From Hydrogenimonas urashimensis (GTDB taxonomy: Bacteria; Campylobacterota; Campylobacteria; Campylobacterales; Hydrogenimonadaceae), in assembly GCF_016593255.1 (NCBI RefSeq), contig NZ_AP023212.1, positions 1 through 64,000 of the forward strand: a DNA stretch of 64,000 nucleotides. The letters run 5' to 3'. A program made the translations under genes and the position numbers. The notes below the pieces were generated by a model. The model saw only the letters and a list, made by a program, of their open reading frames with translations, was not told where the DNA came from and searched no databases. Positions 17,531 to 25,955 of this stretch are shown piece by piece (the stretch's first letter is position 1; each line of letters starts with the position of its first letter).

Positions 17531-19444
17531 ATGAAATTAGCCAAAGGTTTCAAAGGACGTTATTTTTCTCTTGCCGCAATCGCAGCGACGGTCAGCTGCG
17601 TCAATCTGCAGGCGACGGAGAATCGTATAGAATCCCAAGAACAGCATATTGCCCAATACACAGAAGTCGAACCCGACGAAGAGACGGAAGTTCTCGAAGA
17701 TATCGTCGTCGAAAGCGCGCTTCCTTCCTCATCAAGGTTAAAGAATATAACCTCCGACGTTAGCGTCATCACCTCCGAAGAGCTTCAACAAAACCATTAC
17801 CGAAGCGTCGTCGACGCTTTGAGAGACCAAACCTCACTTTTCGTCATCCAAAACGGCGGACCCGGACAAACATCCGGCTTTACTCTTCATGGAATGGGGG
17901 CTGAACATGTATTAGTGTTGATTGATGGTATACGCGTCAACGACCCCACCAGTACCAAAGGCCAGGCGCAACTAGAGCATTTGCGGCTGAGCGATGTGGA
18001 GCAGATTGAGATCCTCAAGGGGGCACAGTCGGGTGTCTGGGGCGCCGATGCCGCCGGCGGGGTCATCAACATCGTCACGAAAAAGGCCAAAAAGGGGCTT
18101 CATTTCAGCGGGCACCTCGCCGGAGGCAGTTACATGACCCATGAGGGCTCCCTTGTCGCATCCTACGGAAGCGACCGCTACAGCTTCAAAGCGGGTTTCG
18201 ACGGTTTCAAAACCGACGGTTTCCCGCCCAAAACCACTTCCACATTCGATGCGCAAGATACCGAACGCACCTACCTCGCCGCTTTGACGCTGCGGCCGAC
18301 CGATTCGACGGAGATTTCAGGCAACTACCGGCAGGTGGTATCGGATTTCGACTATGACGGTGGGTTCAATAACACTTCGGTCAAAAAACACGGAAGTGCC
18401 GATCTGAAATTCTACAACCTCAAAATCGACCAGAAAGTGGGGGATGTGACGGTCACCGGGTATGGATGGGGTAGCCGTTTCGAGAGGATCTACGACGGCA
18501 ATGCCTACAAAGGCAACGAGTACGAAGCCGGTCTCAAAGGGCACTTTTCGCTTGCCCGGGGAGATTACACCCTGGGAGTGAGCCATCGGCGGTCGAAAAT
18601 GGACAAATCGTATGGGGCCGATTTCGACGGGGATGTGAGAGACAATGCCCTGTACGGTGCATTTTCACAACCGATGCTGAATGGCAGATTGGTAGCCAAT
18701 GCCGCTTTGCGCTATGACGACTATGACGCTTATAACGACAAAACGACGGGAAAAGTCGGTCTCAAATACAGTATTTCAAACGAGGCGGGATTCGCCGCCA
18801 ACGTCGGTACCGGATACCGGGTACCCTCTTTGTATGAACGTTACGGAGATGGCGCCTATACATTGCCAAACGATAACCTCAAACCGGAATCGACCACGGC
18901 CTACGATGCGAGACTTTTCGGTTATGGAGCCACAATCGGCTATTTCTACAATGAAATTACCGATTTGATCGATTATGTTCCCGGTGCCAATTATGGACCG
19001 GGACGGTATGAAAACCGGGAGGGCAAATCGAAAATCCAGGGTGTCGAACTCGCCTACGAGAGAGCGGTGGATGCCATCGATTCGGTTTTGAAACTCTCCT
19101 ATACCTATGTCGATGCGAAAGACCGCAACGATGCGCGGCTTTTGCGGCGTCCCAGACACCGTGTCGGCGCTTCCTGGAGCTTTTTTGCGACGGACAAACT
19201 CGATGTGACGATCGGTATGCAATATGCGGCGGACTATCTGGACGTCCATTACGAAGGGTTTATACCCAAAACGGTACAGATGGGAGAATATATCGTCTGG
19301 AATGCGGTCATCAATTACGGCTTGCCGGAATATGGCGGTTTCTACCTGAAACTCGACAATATTTTCGATGAAGATTACCAGGTGATCGATGGTTACAGGA
19401 CAGAAGGACAGAGCCTTTATGCCGGTTGGAGATTCGTCTACTAA
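17531..19444 (+). CDS. TonB-dependent outer-membrane receptor (BtuB-like)
   Basis: The product has 637 residues. A signal peptide (about residues 1-29, ending near 'VNLQA') is followed by an acidic linker. The TonB box is probably around 'DIVVESA'. The plug domain (about residues 70-180) has the typical 'VLVLIDGIRVNDP', 'VEQIEILKGAQSGVWG' and 'AAGGVINIVT'. The remainder is a 22-stranded barrel ending with 'GWRFVY', a terminal aromatic outer-membrane signal. The plug motifs are closest to BtuB/colicin I receptor types, suggesting cobalamin or another chelate as ligand. AAAGGAG precedes the ATG. Downstream lie a cysteine-rich ORF and metE. Confidence 0.92.
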   Translation: MKLAKGFKGRYFSLAAIAATVSCVNLQATENRIESQEQHIAQYTEVEPDEETEVLEDIVVESALPSSSRLKNITSDVSVITSEELQQNHYRSVVDALRDQTSLFVIQNGGPGQTSGFTLHGMGAEHVLVLIDGIRVNDPTSTKGQAQLEHLRLSDVEQIEILKGAQSGVWGADAAGGVINIVTKKAKKGLHFSGHLAGGSYMTHEGSLVASYGSDRYSFKAGFDGFKTDGFPPKTTSTFDAQDTERTYLAALTLRPTDSTEISGNYRQVVSDFDYDGGFNNTSVKKHGSADLKFYNLKIDQKVGDVTVTGYGWGSRFERIYDGNAYKGNEYEAGLKGHFSLARGDYTLGVSHRRSKMDKSYGADFDGDVRDNALYGAFSQPMLNGRLVANAALRYDDYDAYNDKTTGKVGLKYSISNEAGFAANVGTGYRVPSLYERYGDGAYTLPNDNLKPESTTAYDARLFGYGATIGYFYNEITDLIDYVPGANYGPGRYENREGKSKIQGVELAYERAVDAIDSVLKLSYTYVDAKDRNDARLLRRPRHRVGASWSFFATDKLDVTIGMQYAADYLDVHYEGFIPKTVQMGEYIVWNAVINYGLPEYGGFYLKLDNIFDEDYQVIDGYRTEGQSLYAGWRFVY

Positions 19445-19455
19445 GGCTGTGTAGG

Positions 19456-19812
19456 ATGCAAGTGCGGGGATTCGGGAAAAACTACTTTACGTTGGCGGCG
19501 ATTCAGGCGTACAGTGCGGCGGCCATGCTGCATGCACGTCATATCGCCGTTGCGGCGTATCGTCCCGAATACCCCAAAAGCGTGGGCGAAGCGGAGGAGG
19601 ATCCACCCCCTTTGGAGGCGATGCTTCAAGCACTTGTATCCTGTTTCGTCGCCCGGCCTCAATCAAGCGGCGCCAAACCCTGCCACTGCAACTGCTACTT
19701 CAAACGGCTCGCCTATCTGCTGCTCTATATCAGCGAGCACTTCCGACGCTTTACCTGCCGCTGCCGCTACACCAAAACCGGATTGGCACCCCCCTTTTTC
19801 AACGAACAGTGA
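19456..19812 (+). CDS. Cysteine-rich small protein, uncharacterised
   Basis: This is an open frame of 118 codons starting 11 nt after the receptor stop. Codon choice is GC-rich in third positions like its neighbours. The N-terminus (GFGKNYFTLAAIQAY) resembles that of the preceding receptor (GFKGRYFSLAAIAAT). The C-terminal half has C-H-C-N-C and, about 23 residues on, C-R-C-R-Y, flanking a short hydrophobic helix 'LAYLLLYI'. Closely spaced Cys/His could bind a metal. The stop overlaps a possible GTG of the metE frame. No family is recognised; it could be a spurious ORF in an otherwise empty 442-base gap. Confidence 0.5.
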   Translation: MQVRGFGKNYFTLAAIQAYSAAAMLHARHIAVAAYRPEYPKSVGEAEEDPPPLEAMLQALVSCFVARPQSSGAKPCHCNCYFKRLAYLLLYISEHFRRFTCRCRYTKTGLAPPFFNEQ

Positions 19813-19823
19813 AAAAACTAAAA

Positions 19824-19853
19824 ACCAAAAATTTTTGGTGGTCGCTTTGCGAC
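19824..19853 (+). other. Two adjacent inverted repeats in the metE leader
   Basis: ACCAAAAA/TTTTTGGT is a perfect 16-bp palindrome at 19824-19839. It is followed at once by the hairpin GTCGC-TTT-GCGAC at 19841-19853. Both lie 33-63 bases upstream of metE. They could be an operator, an attenuator or an end-of-transcript structure. No U-tract of terminator quality follows the second hairpin, and I see no known riboswitch motif. Confidence 0.4.
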
Positions 19854-19886
19854 TTTACAAATTGCAAAAATGAGAAAGGGTTTGCT

Positions 19887-22181
19887 ATGTCCGAAACATT
19901 GGGAACATGGGTGATGGGGTTCGCCCGTATCGGTGAAAAGAGAGAGTTGAAAAAGGCGCTGGAAGCCTACTGGAGAGGCCAGAGCGGTTTCGAAGCCGTT
20001 TTGGAGACGGCGGATATGCTGAAAAAGCGCCACTGGACGTATCAAAAAGAGGCAGGTATTGATGCCGTCAGCGTCAACGATTTTTCGCTTTATGACCAGA
20101 CGCTGGATATGGTGGAGATGTTGGGTCTGACACCCGATCGATTCAAGGATATCGACGATCCTACGCAGCGCTATTTCGCCATGGCGAGGGGCGATGCGGA
20201 TCATACGGCGATGGAGATGACCAAATGGTTCAACACCAACTACCACTACATCGTTCCTGAACTCAAAGCCGGCATGGCATGGTCGGTCAATGTGCAAAAG
20301 ATCGTCGACGAGTACGAAGCGGCCAAAGCCCAGGGGATTACGCCGAAGATCAATCTGATCGGCCCGCTGACATTTTTAGGTAACGCCAAGCGGATCGATA
20401 CGCCGGATGGGGATGCTCTCTCGCTCTTTGGAGAGATCCTCCCTGCCTACGAAGCACTGGTGAAAGCGCTTGCCGGGCTGGATAGTCGGGTGACGCTCCA
20501 GGTGGAAGAGCCGATACTGGTGACCGACAAAGCGTCGCAGGTATCGCTGCTTTGCAAAGAGGCCTATACGCGCCTGGCCGGGGTTGCGGAAAATGTCGAT
20601 CTTTACGTTGTGACCTACTTCGATCACGCCAAAGAGGCGGTGGCACAGTTGGTACAAACGCCTATCAAAGGTATAGGCCTCGATTTCGTCCACGGTGAAG
20701 AGAATGTCGGGGTCGTCGAAGCGATCGCCGAAAGTGGCAAAACGCTGATCGCCGGGGTTGTCGACGGACGCAATATCTGGGTCAGCGATATCGAAGAGAA
20801 GGTCCGGTTTTTGGAAAGGCTTGCCGAAAAGATGGAGAAAGAGAAGATCGTCGTATCGACCTCCTGCTCTTTGCTGCATGTGCCATACACGCTCAAGTAC
20901 GAAGAAAAGATGGACGACGACATCAAATCGTGGCTCGCATTCGGTGTGGAGAAACTGGACGAAGTGGCGCTCATTCATAAAATTTTCCATCGGGGGGCCA
21001 ACTATCTGAATGCCAAGGAGGCGATGGCTTATGCCAAAAACCGTGAAGCCAACGCACAGAGGCGGACTTCACCGCGAATTCATGATGAAGCGGTGCAAAG
21101 CAGGATGGCGGATATCAAAGCGCTCAAAAAACAGCGCATTCCTTTTTCCGAGCGGATTGGACGCCAGCATGCGTGTTTTGGCTATCCGCCCCTTTGCACC
21201 ACCACGATCGGCAGTTTCCCCCAGACGCCGGAGGTGCGTGCCGTACGGAGAGATTTCAAAAAAGGGGCGATCGGCGAAGCCGAATATGTGGAAAAGATGA
21301 AGGGGTTCATCCGCGATTGCGTCGCCTTCCAGGAGGAGATCGGGCTTGAGGTGCTGGTGCACGGCGAGTTCGAGCGCAACGATATGGTCGAATATTTCGG
21401 TGAGCAGCTCAAAGGGGTGGCTTTCAGCGAAAACGGCTGGGTGCAGAGTTACGGCAGCCGCTGCGTCAAACCGCCCATTATCTACGGTGACGTGAGCCGG
21501 CCAGAGCCGATGACGGTTTTTTGGAGCACCTACGCCCAGAGCCTGACCGAAAAACCGATGAAAGGGATGCTCACCGGCCCCGTGACGATTCTCAACTGGT
21601 CCTTCGTACGCGACGACCAGCCCCGCAGTGAAACTTGCTACCAGATCGCTTTTGCGATCCGTGACGAAGTGGACGACCTGCAAAAAGCGGGGATCGGCAT
21701 GATCCAGGTGGATGAAGCGGCCTTCAAAGAGGGGTACCCTCTAAGAGTCTCCAAACGCCCGGCTTATGAGCGGTTCGCATTGGAAAGTTTCTGGATCGCC
21801 ACCAACGTGGCCGAGCCAGAGACGCAGATTCATACCCACATGTGTTACAGCGATTTCAACGACATCATCGAAACGATCGAAGCGATGGATGCCGACGTCA
21901 TCTCCATCGAAACAGCGCGAAGCGGCAACGTGCTTCTCAAAGTCTTCAAATCCTACGGGTACGAAAAAGAGATCGGGCCGGGGGTCTACGACATCCATTC
22001 GCCACGCATTCCGAGCGTCGAAGAGATCGAAAAGCAGATCGAAGCCCTGTTGGAGGTACTGCCCGCCAGACAACTCTGGATCAATCCCGACTGCGGCCTG
22101 AAAACCCGCCGCTGGGAAGAGGTGAAACCGAGCCTACAACATATGGTGGAGGCGACGATAAGAGTGAGAGAAAGACTTTGA
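19887..22181 (+). CDS. metE: Cobalamin-independent methionine synthase
   Basis: The product has 764 residues, close to the E. coli length of 753. It has the MetE double-barrel layout. The N-terminal barrel starts 'MGFARIGEKRELKKALEAYW'. The C-terminal catalytic barrel starts near residue 435 ('TTTIGSFPQTPEVRAVRRD') and has zinc/substrate ligands in 'HTHMCYSDFND' and 'INPDCGLKTR'. It transfers a methyl group from methyltetrahydropteroyl-polyglutamate to homocysteine. I chose ATG 19887, preceded by GAGAAAGGG and aligning with known N-termini; an in-frame GTG at 19809 would add 26 residues. Confidence 0.96.
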   Translation: MSETLGTWVMGFARIGEKRELKKALEAYWRGQSGFEAVLETADMLKKRHWTYQKEAGIDAVSVNDFSLYDQTLDMVEMLGLTPDRFKDIDDPTQRYFAMARGDADHTAMEMTKWFNTNYHYIVPELKAGMAWSVNVQKIVDEYEAAKAQGITPKINLIGPLTFLGNAKRIDTPDGDALSLFGEILPAYEALVKALAGLDSRVTLQVEEPILVTDKASQVSLLCKEAYTRLAGVAENVDLYVVTYFDHAKEAVAQLVQTPIKGIGLDFVHGEENVGVVEAIAESGKTLIAGVVDGRNIWVSDIEEKVRFLERLAEKMEKEKIVVSTSCSLLHVPYTLKYEEKMDDDIKSWLAFGVEKLDEVALIHKIFHRGANYLNAKEAMAYAKNREANAQRRTSPRIHDEAVQSRMADIKALKKQRIPFSERIGRQHACFGYPPLCTTTIGSFPQTPEVRAVRRDFKKGAIGEAEYVEKMKGFIRDCVAFQEEIGLEVLVHGEFERNDMVEYFGEQLKGVAFSENGWVQSYGSRCVKPPIIYGDVSRPEPMTVFWSTYAQSLTEKPMKGMLTGPVTILNWSFVRDDQPRSETCYQIAFAIRDEVDDLQKAGIGMIQVDEAAFKEGYPLRVSKRPAYERFALESFWIATNVAEPETQIHTHMCYSDFNDIIETIEAMDADVISIETARSGNVLLKVFKSYGYEKEIGPGVYDIHSPRIPSVEEIEKQIEALLEVLPARQLWINPDCGLKTRRWEEVKPSLQHMVEATIRVRERL

Positions 22182-22187
22182 CATTTT

Positions 22188-22208
22188 GATGGGGACGGAG
22201 TCTCCATC
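22188..22208. terminator. Hairpin between convergent metE and EAL/HDOD genes
   Basis: GATGGGGAC-GGA-GTCTCCATC forms a 9-bp stem with one G-U wobble and a 3-nt loop, starting 7 nt after the metE stop and 19 nt from the opposite gene's stop. There is no clear U-tract on either strand, so it may be a weak or factor-assisted bidirectional terminator. Confidence 0.4.
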
Positions 22209-22226
22209 GGTATCAATCAACGGTGT

Positions 22227-23471
22227 TTACTGCATCGCCTTCAACGCTTCGTCGAACGCATTGACTTTTTTCATCGCTTCGAGGGAGAGTTTGTTGATCG
22301 CGTCCGGTGAAAGGTTGTATTTCATGACGATCTGATTCAACTTTTGGACATCGTTGTTTTCGATAACCCTCACCATGTTCAGAAGCCTACCATAGAGTCC
22401 GTCGGCTTCGAAGAGAGCGTTTTCTATCTCATCGGAGACATGCAGATGGTGGAGGATTTCTCTGGGGGGACGGTGGAAAATGAGATGGATAAGCGAGAGC
22501 ATACCCACAAGATAGGCGGTCTCCTGCATCGATTTGCTGGCATCGGGTTTTATCAGTTTCAGCAGCCCTACCATCAGTTCTGTACGGTTGATGACCATCA
22601 GAACCAGCGGATGGTTACCATTGTCGCGCTGTGTCTCTTTTGCAAAAAGCATGACGAGCAGCCATTGGGAGAGCTGGTTGCGCCCCAGCAGCGTAATGAG
22701 ATGGCGTATCGACGTGACAGTCTGCCGAAGGGAGAAAAAGGGGGAATTGATGAAACGGAGCAGCTGGAGCGTGATTGTGTGTTCTCTTTCGAAAGCTTCC
22801 ACGAGTTCGTCGGTCGATGCATCGTTGCGTATCAGGTTCCACAGCAGCAAAATCGCGCCGGTTTCTGCGTGGATAGGATACTCTTCGAGCACTTCCGGCT
22901 GTTTGAAAAAGTAGCCCTGAAAATAGTCACACCCCATATCGAGCATGTTCTGGTGGGCCTCTCTCGTCTCGATTTTGGAGCAGATCGTCTTGATACCATG
23001 CGCTTTTGCTGTTTCGATGATCTTTTTGATCGTCGCTTCATCCAGGGCTTCATGGTCGATTTTGATGTAACTGATCAGATCGAGAATATGGGGCAGTCCG
23101 ATCGTTTTGGGATCGTGCAGATCGTTGATAGCGAACGTATAGCCTTCCGCTTTGTAGTGCTCGAGAAGGCGGATCAGTTCGGGGTCGTGCATATCCTCTT
23201 CGAAAAGGGCGAATATGAGTCTCTCTTTCGGGAGGGCTTCGAGGAGTTTTCTCTTGAGGAAAAGAGGCGTGATTTTGATGATGCCGTAATGCAGGCCGAT
23301 GACGTTGTCCACACCGATGACGTTGATCAGATTGTTGACGGCGGTCGCCGTCATCACAGTCCCTTTGTCTACATCTTCATCGGGTTTGTGTCCGCGAAAA
23401 AGTATTTCGTATCCAAAAAGACGATTGTTTCTGTCGACGATCGGCTGTCTCGCTATGTAAAATGCATCCAT
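22227..23471 (-). CDS. EAL-like/HDOD domain protein (YuxH family)
   Basis: The product has 414 residues. The N-terminal domain is a degenerate EAL. 'YIARQPIVDRNNRLFGYEILFRG' carries E-I-L in place of E-A-L, the metal-binding D-D-F-G motif is replaced by 'INDLHDPK', and 'IKID' and a terminal Gln are retained. The C-terminal HDOD domain (about residues 200-400, 'LLRFINSPFFSLRQTVTSIRHLITLLG') is typical of signalling adaptors. Loss of metal ligands makes c-di-GMP hydrolysis unlikely; a signalling or scaffold role is more plausible. I chose ATG 23471, just after AGAGG; an upstream ATG at 23516 lies inside the small gene. Confidence 0.88.
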   Translation of the reverse strand: MDAFYIARQPIVDRNNRLFGYEILFRGHKPDEDVDKGTVMTATAVNNLINVIGVDNVIGLHYGIIKITPLFLKRKLLEALPKERLIFALFEEDMHDPELIRLLEHYKAEGYTFAINDLHDPKTIGLPHILDLISYIKIDHEALDEATIKKIIETAKAHGIKTICSKIETREAHQNMLDMGCDYFQGYFFKQPEVLEEYPIHAETGAILLLWNLIRNDASTDELVEAFEREHTITLQLLRFINSPFFSLRQTVTSIRHLITLLGRNQLSQWLLVMLFAKETQRDNGNHPLVLMVINRTELMVGLLKLIKPDASKSMQETAYLVGMLSLIHLIFHRPPREILHHLHVSDEIENALFEADGLYGRLLNMVRVIENNDVQKLNQIVMKYNLSPDAINKLSLEAMKKVNAFDEALKAMQ

Positions 23472-23473
23472 GA

Positions 23474-23641
23474 TTACCTCTTCTTTTCCATTGTCGAGTT
23501 GATCTCTTCGATCCATTTTGAAGTGTTTCCCTGCCTCGTCTTTCTGTCACTCTGGGGTGTCTTGTGGGTTTTGGTCGGGAAAAAATATCCCAGAACCACC
23601 AGAACGAGCACAGCTGCCAGAAAGATGAGAAAAGCCTGCAT
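23474..23641 (-). CDS. Small single-pass membrane protein
   Basis: The product has 55 residues starting at an ATG that overlaps the aspB stop by 1 nt (TGATG), so it is translationally coupled. An N-terminal hydrophobic helix ('FLIFLAAVLVLVVLGYFF') is followed by a basic, polar tail. It ends 2 nt before the start of the EAL/HDOD gene. No family is recognised; the gene is supported by tight packing between two genes and a clear membrane segment. Confidence 0.65.
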   Translation of the reverse strand: MQAFLIFLAAVLVLVVLGYFFPTKTHKTPQSDRKTRQGNTSKWIEEINSTMEKKR

Positions 23642-24810
23642 CAGCGATAGCTTTTGACAAATTCGGCGATGCGCTCTATCCCTTTGCGTATCGTTTCGAT
23701 GTCGGTCGCGAAGCTGAACCGGAAATAGCCGTCCGTTCCGAAACCGGCGCCCGGAACGACAGCGATACCCGCTTTTTCGAGCATCGCCTTGGCGAATTTC
23801 ATCGAATCGGGTTCGATCGCCTTGTGGTTGACGAAGAGATAGAAAGCCCCTTTCGGTTTGATGACACAAAGCCCTTCGATTTCGTTGAAGAGGCGCGTCG
23901 CCTCCTCACAACGCGCTTCGAAAGCCTGACGCATCATTTCGATATCGGCGTCGGCGCTGCCGTCCAGTCCTTTGATCGCCGCCAGCTGCGTGATGGAGTT
24001 GATGTTCGATGTACTCTGGCTCTGGAGTTTTTTCATCGCTTTGACCAGTTCACGGTCGGCGCTCGCGCAATATCCGAAGCGCCATCCTGTCATCGCGACC
24101 GATTTGCTCAGTCCGTTGACGGTGACGGTTCTTTCGAACATGTCGTCGCTGACAGAGGCGGCAGCGGTGAAGGTGGTGCCTTCGTAGACAAGCTTTTCGT
24201 ACATTTCATCGCTTGCGATCATGATATCGGTATCTTTCAGTACGTTCCCGATCGCCTCGAGTTCTTCTCGCGAATAGACCGAGCCGGTCGGATTGGAGGG
24301 GGATGTGAGAACGAGCATCTTCGTTTTGGGGGTAATGGCGGCCTCGAGCTGTTCGGGCGTGATTTTAAATGCTGTCGTATCGTCCGTTTCGATCGTGACC
24401 GGGATGCCTCCGCTGTATTTGACGAGTTCGGGATAGGTGACCCAGTAGGGTGCGGGTATGATCACTTCGTCTCCCGGATTGATGGTCGCCTGGAAAAGGT
24501 TGAAAAGCGACTGCTTCGCACCGTTGCTGGCGATCACCTGGTCGGTCGTGTAGTGCAGGCCGTTGTCGCGCCGCAACTTTTCGGCAATCGCCTCTTTGAG
24601 CTCCGGTATGCCATCCACCGGCGTATATTTCGTAAAACCCTCTTCGATCGCCCTGATTGCCGCATCTTTGATGACCTGGGGCGTGTCGAAATCGGGTTCT
24701 CCGGCGGAGAAACCCAGGACATCCTTTCCTTCACGTTTGAGTTGTTGTGCCAGTGAAGTGATCGCAATGGTAAGAGATTCCGAGAGTGTCTGAATTCTGT
24801 TGGAAAGCAT
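23641..24810 (-). CDS. aspB: Aspartate aminotransferase (class I, PLP)
   Basis: The product has 389 residues, a fold-type I aminotransferase of the Ib/1-gamma subgroup. 'GFSAGEPDFDTPQVI' is the N-terminal substrate loop, 'SPSNPTGSVYS' contains the conserved Asn, and the PLP lysine is in 'VNGLSKSVAMTGWRFGY'. Arg in 'FRFSFAT' binds the substrate carboxylate. It interconverts aspartate and oxaloacetate. The position next to cysE and speA corresponds to aspB in C. jejuni (recalled gene order). ATG 24813 is also possible. A stretch of T lies just upstream of the start. Confidence 0.93.
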   Translation of the reverse strand: MLSNRIQTLSESLTIAITSLAQQLKREGKDVLGFSAGEPDFDTPQVIKDAAIRAIEEGFTKYTPVDGIPELKEAIAEKLRRDNGLHYTTDQVIASNGAKQSLFNLFQATINPGDEVIIPAPYWVTYPELVKYSGGIPVTIETDDTTAFKITPEQLEAAITPKTKMLVLTSPSNPTGSVYSREELEAIGNVLKDTDIMIASDEMYEKLVYEGTTFTAAASVSDDMFERTVTVNGLSKSVAMTGWRFGYCASADRELVKAMKKLQSQSTSNINSITQLAAIKGLDGSADADIEMMRQAFEARCEEATRLFNEIEGLCVIKPKGAFYLFVNHKAIEPDSMKFAKAMLEKAGIAVVPGAGFGTDGYFRFSFATDIETIRKGIERIAEFVKSYR

Positions 24811-24917
24811 CAATACCCTTTTTTTCTTTTCATTCTATCGAAAAATCGGGGAATGGAGACTTAAACAGAGAAAAACTGTATCTTCTCCTGCTTTCATTGT
24901 GTTGCAAGGAAGCGTGG

Positions 24918-24936
24918 AAGGGTCGCTTCGACCCTT
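24918..24936 (-). terminator. Hairpin downstream of the lipoprotein gene
   Basis: AAGGGTCG-CTT-CGACCCTT is a perfect 8-bp stem 8 nt beyond the lipoprotein stop on the minus strand and 108 nt upstream of aspB. No U-tract follows, so rho-independent termination is uncertain; it may mark a 3' end between the cysE-side operon and aspB. Confidence 0.4.
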
Positions 24937-24944
24937 TCGCAGAA

Positions 24945-25193
24945 TCAGCGTTTTTCGGCTTCGCAGTTGGTATCGACGCTGCCGTCTTTGTTGAATTTCA
25001 CAGTGACGCCGAACTGGTCGTCATCATCGTATTTGATGTAACGTACGCCATCAAGACAGAAGTAGGAGACATTGTCGACATCGATTTTGCCGGCTTCGAT
25101 ATCGGCCGCCTTGACTTGATGCTGCTTGTCGCTGCAGCCGCTGAACGCAAAAAGAAGCAGAGCGGCCGCTCCCAGAAGCAGAGTTTTTTTCAT
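24945..25193 (-). CDS. Small lipoprotein
   Basis: The product has 82 residues. A signal peptide ends in a lipobox 'FAFSGC' with the lipidated Cys at residue 20, followed by a small periplasmic domain with two more Cys and an acidic 'KYDDDDQFG' stretch. Asp is absent at +2 (S-D follows Cys), so outer-membrane sorting is possible. It lies 30 nt after cysE on the same strand. Function unknown; the pair of distal Cys may form a disulfide. Confidence 0.8.
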   Translation of the reverse strand: MKKTLLLGAAALLLFAFSGCSDKQHQVKAADIEAGKIDVDNVSYFCLDGVRYIKYDDDDQFGVTVKFNKDGSVDTNCEAEKR

Positions 25194-25223
25194 CGTGGAT
25201 TCCTTTCTGCCGGTGTGGCTGAC

Positions 25224-25931
25224 CTATTGTTTCATAGATTTGATAAAAGCTTTGTAAATTTCGTCCAGTTTCTTGTCTTCCTCGAGCAGCTCTTTGTGCT
25301 CGGGAGCGAGTATGTGTTCGATGACCGCGACCCGTTTGAGGAGGTATTCAAAAAGTTCTTTGTTGATGTCGGGAATCTTGTTGTGGCTGAGGGGGCTCTT
25401 GTCACGCCCTTTGGTGACCACTTTGGCCGGGATTCCGACTGCCGTCGATTCGGGCGGGACCGAGCGGACAACGACGGAGTTGGCACCGATTTTGGAGTCG
25501 TATCCAATCGTGATATTGCCGAGAACCTTCGCTCCCGCCCCGATGACGACGCCCCGTTCTATTGTGGGGTGGCGTTTGCCGGGATTGAGGGAGACACCGC
25601 CCAGGGTGACCCCCTGGTAGATCGTGACATCGTCACCCACGATAGCGGTTTCGCCAATAACGACGCCGATGCCGTGGTCGATGAAGACGCGCCGGCCGAT
25701 CGTCGCGGCGGGGTGGATGTCGATATTGGTGATGAACTGGGAGATACCCATCCAGATGCGTGCGATCAGACGCAATCCTTTGCGATGGAACCAGTTGGCG
25801 ATGCGGTAGTTGACGATGGCCCAAACACCGGGGTAGTTGAAGAAGAGCTCGAATTTCGAGTGTATGGCCGGATCGCGCCGGTAGACACTGTGAAAATCCT
25901 CCACAATGAGCCGATAGAGCGGTGGTGTCAT
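25224..25931 (-). CDS. cysE: Serine O-acetyltransferase
   Basis: The product has 235 residues. An N-terminal helical domain precedes a left-handed beta-helix with hexapeptide repeats. Family motifs 'IDIHPAATIGRRVFIDHGIGVVIG' (catalytic His/Asp) and 'GVTLGGVSLNPGKRHPTI' are present. It makes O-acetylserine from serine and acetyl-CoA, the first step of cysteine synthesis. It lies 24 nt after speA in the conserved minus-strand block. The C-terminal tail after the beta-helix is longer than in the shortest homologues and could hold the cysteine-synthase contact, but no terminal Ile is present. Confidence 0.95.
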   Translation of the reverse strand: MTPPLYRLIVEDFHSVYRRDPAIHSKFELFFNYPGVWAIVNYRIANWFHRKGLRLIARIWMGISQFITNIDIHPAATIGRRVFIDHGIGVVIGETAIVGDDVTIYQGVTLGGVSLNPGKRHPTIERGVVIGAGAKVLGNITIGYDSKIGANSVVVRSVPPESTAVGIPAKVVTKGRDKSPLSHNKIPDINKELFEYLLKRVAVIEHILAPEHKELLEEDKKLDEIYKAFIKSMKQ

Positions 25932-25955
25932 CGTTTTTCTTCCCCTCGAATGGAA

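Noticed and set aside
19809-19886. GTG-initiated N-terminal extension of MetE
   Set aside because: It passes through the palindromes and lacks similarity to MetE N-termini; ATG 19887 has a good ribosome site.
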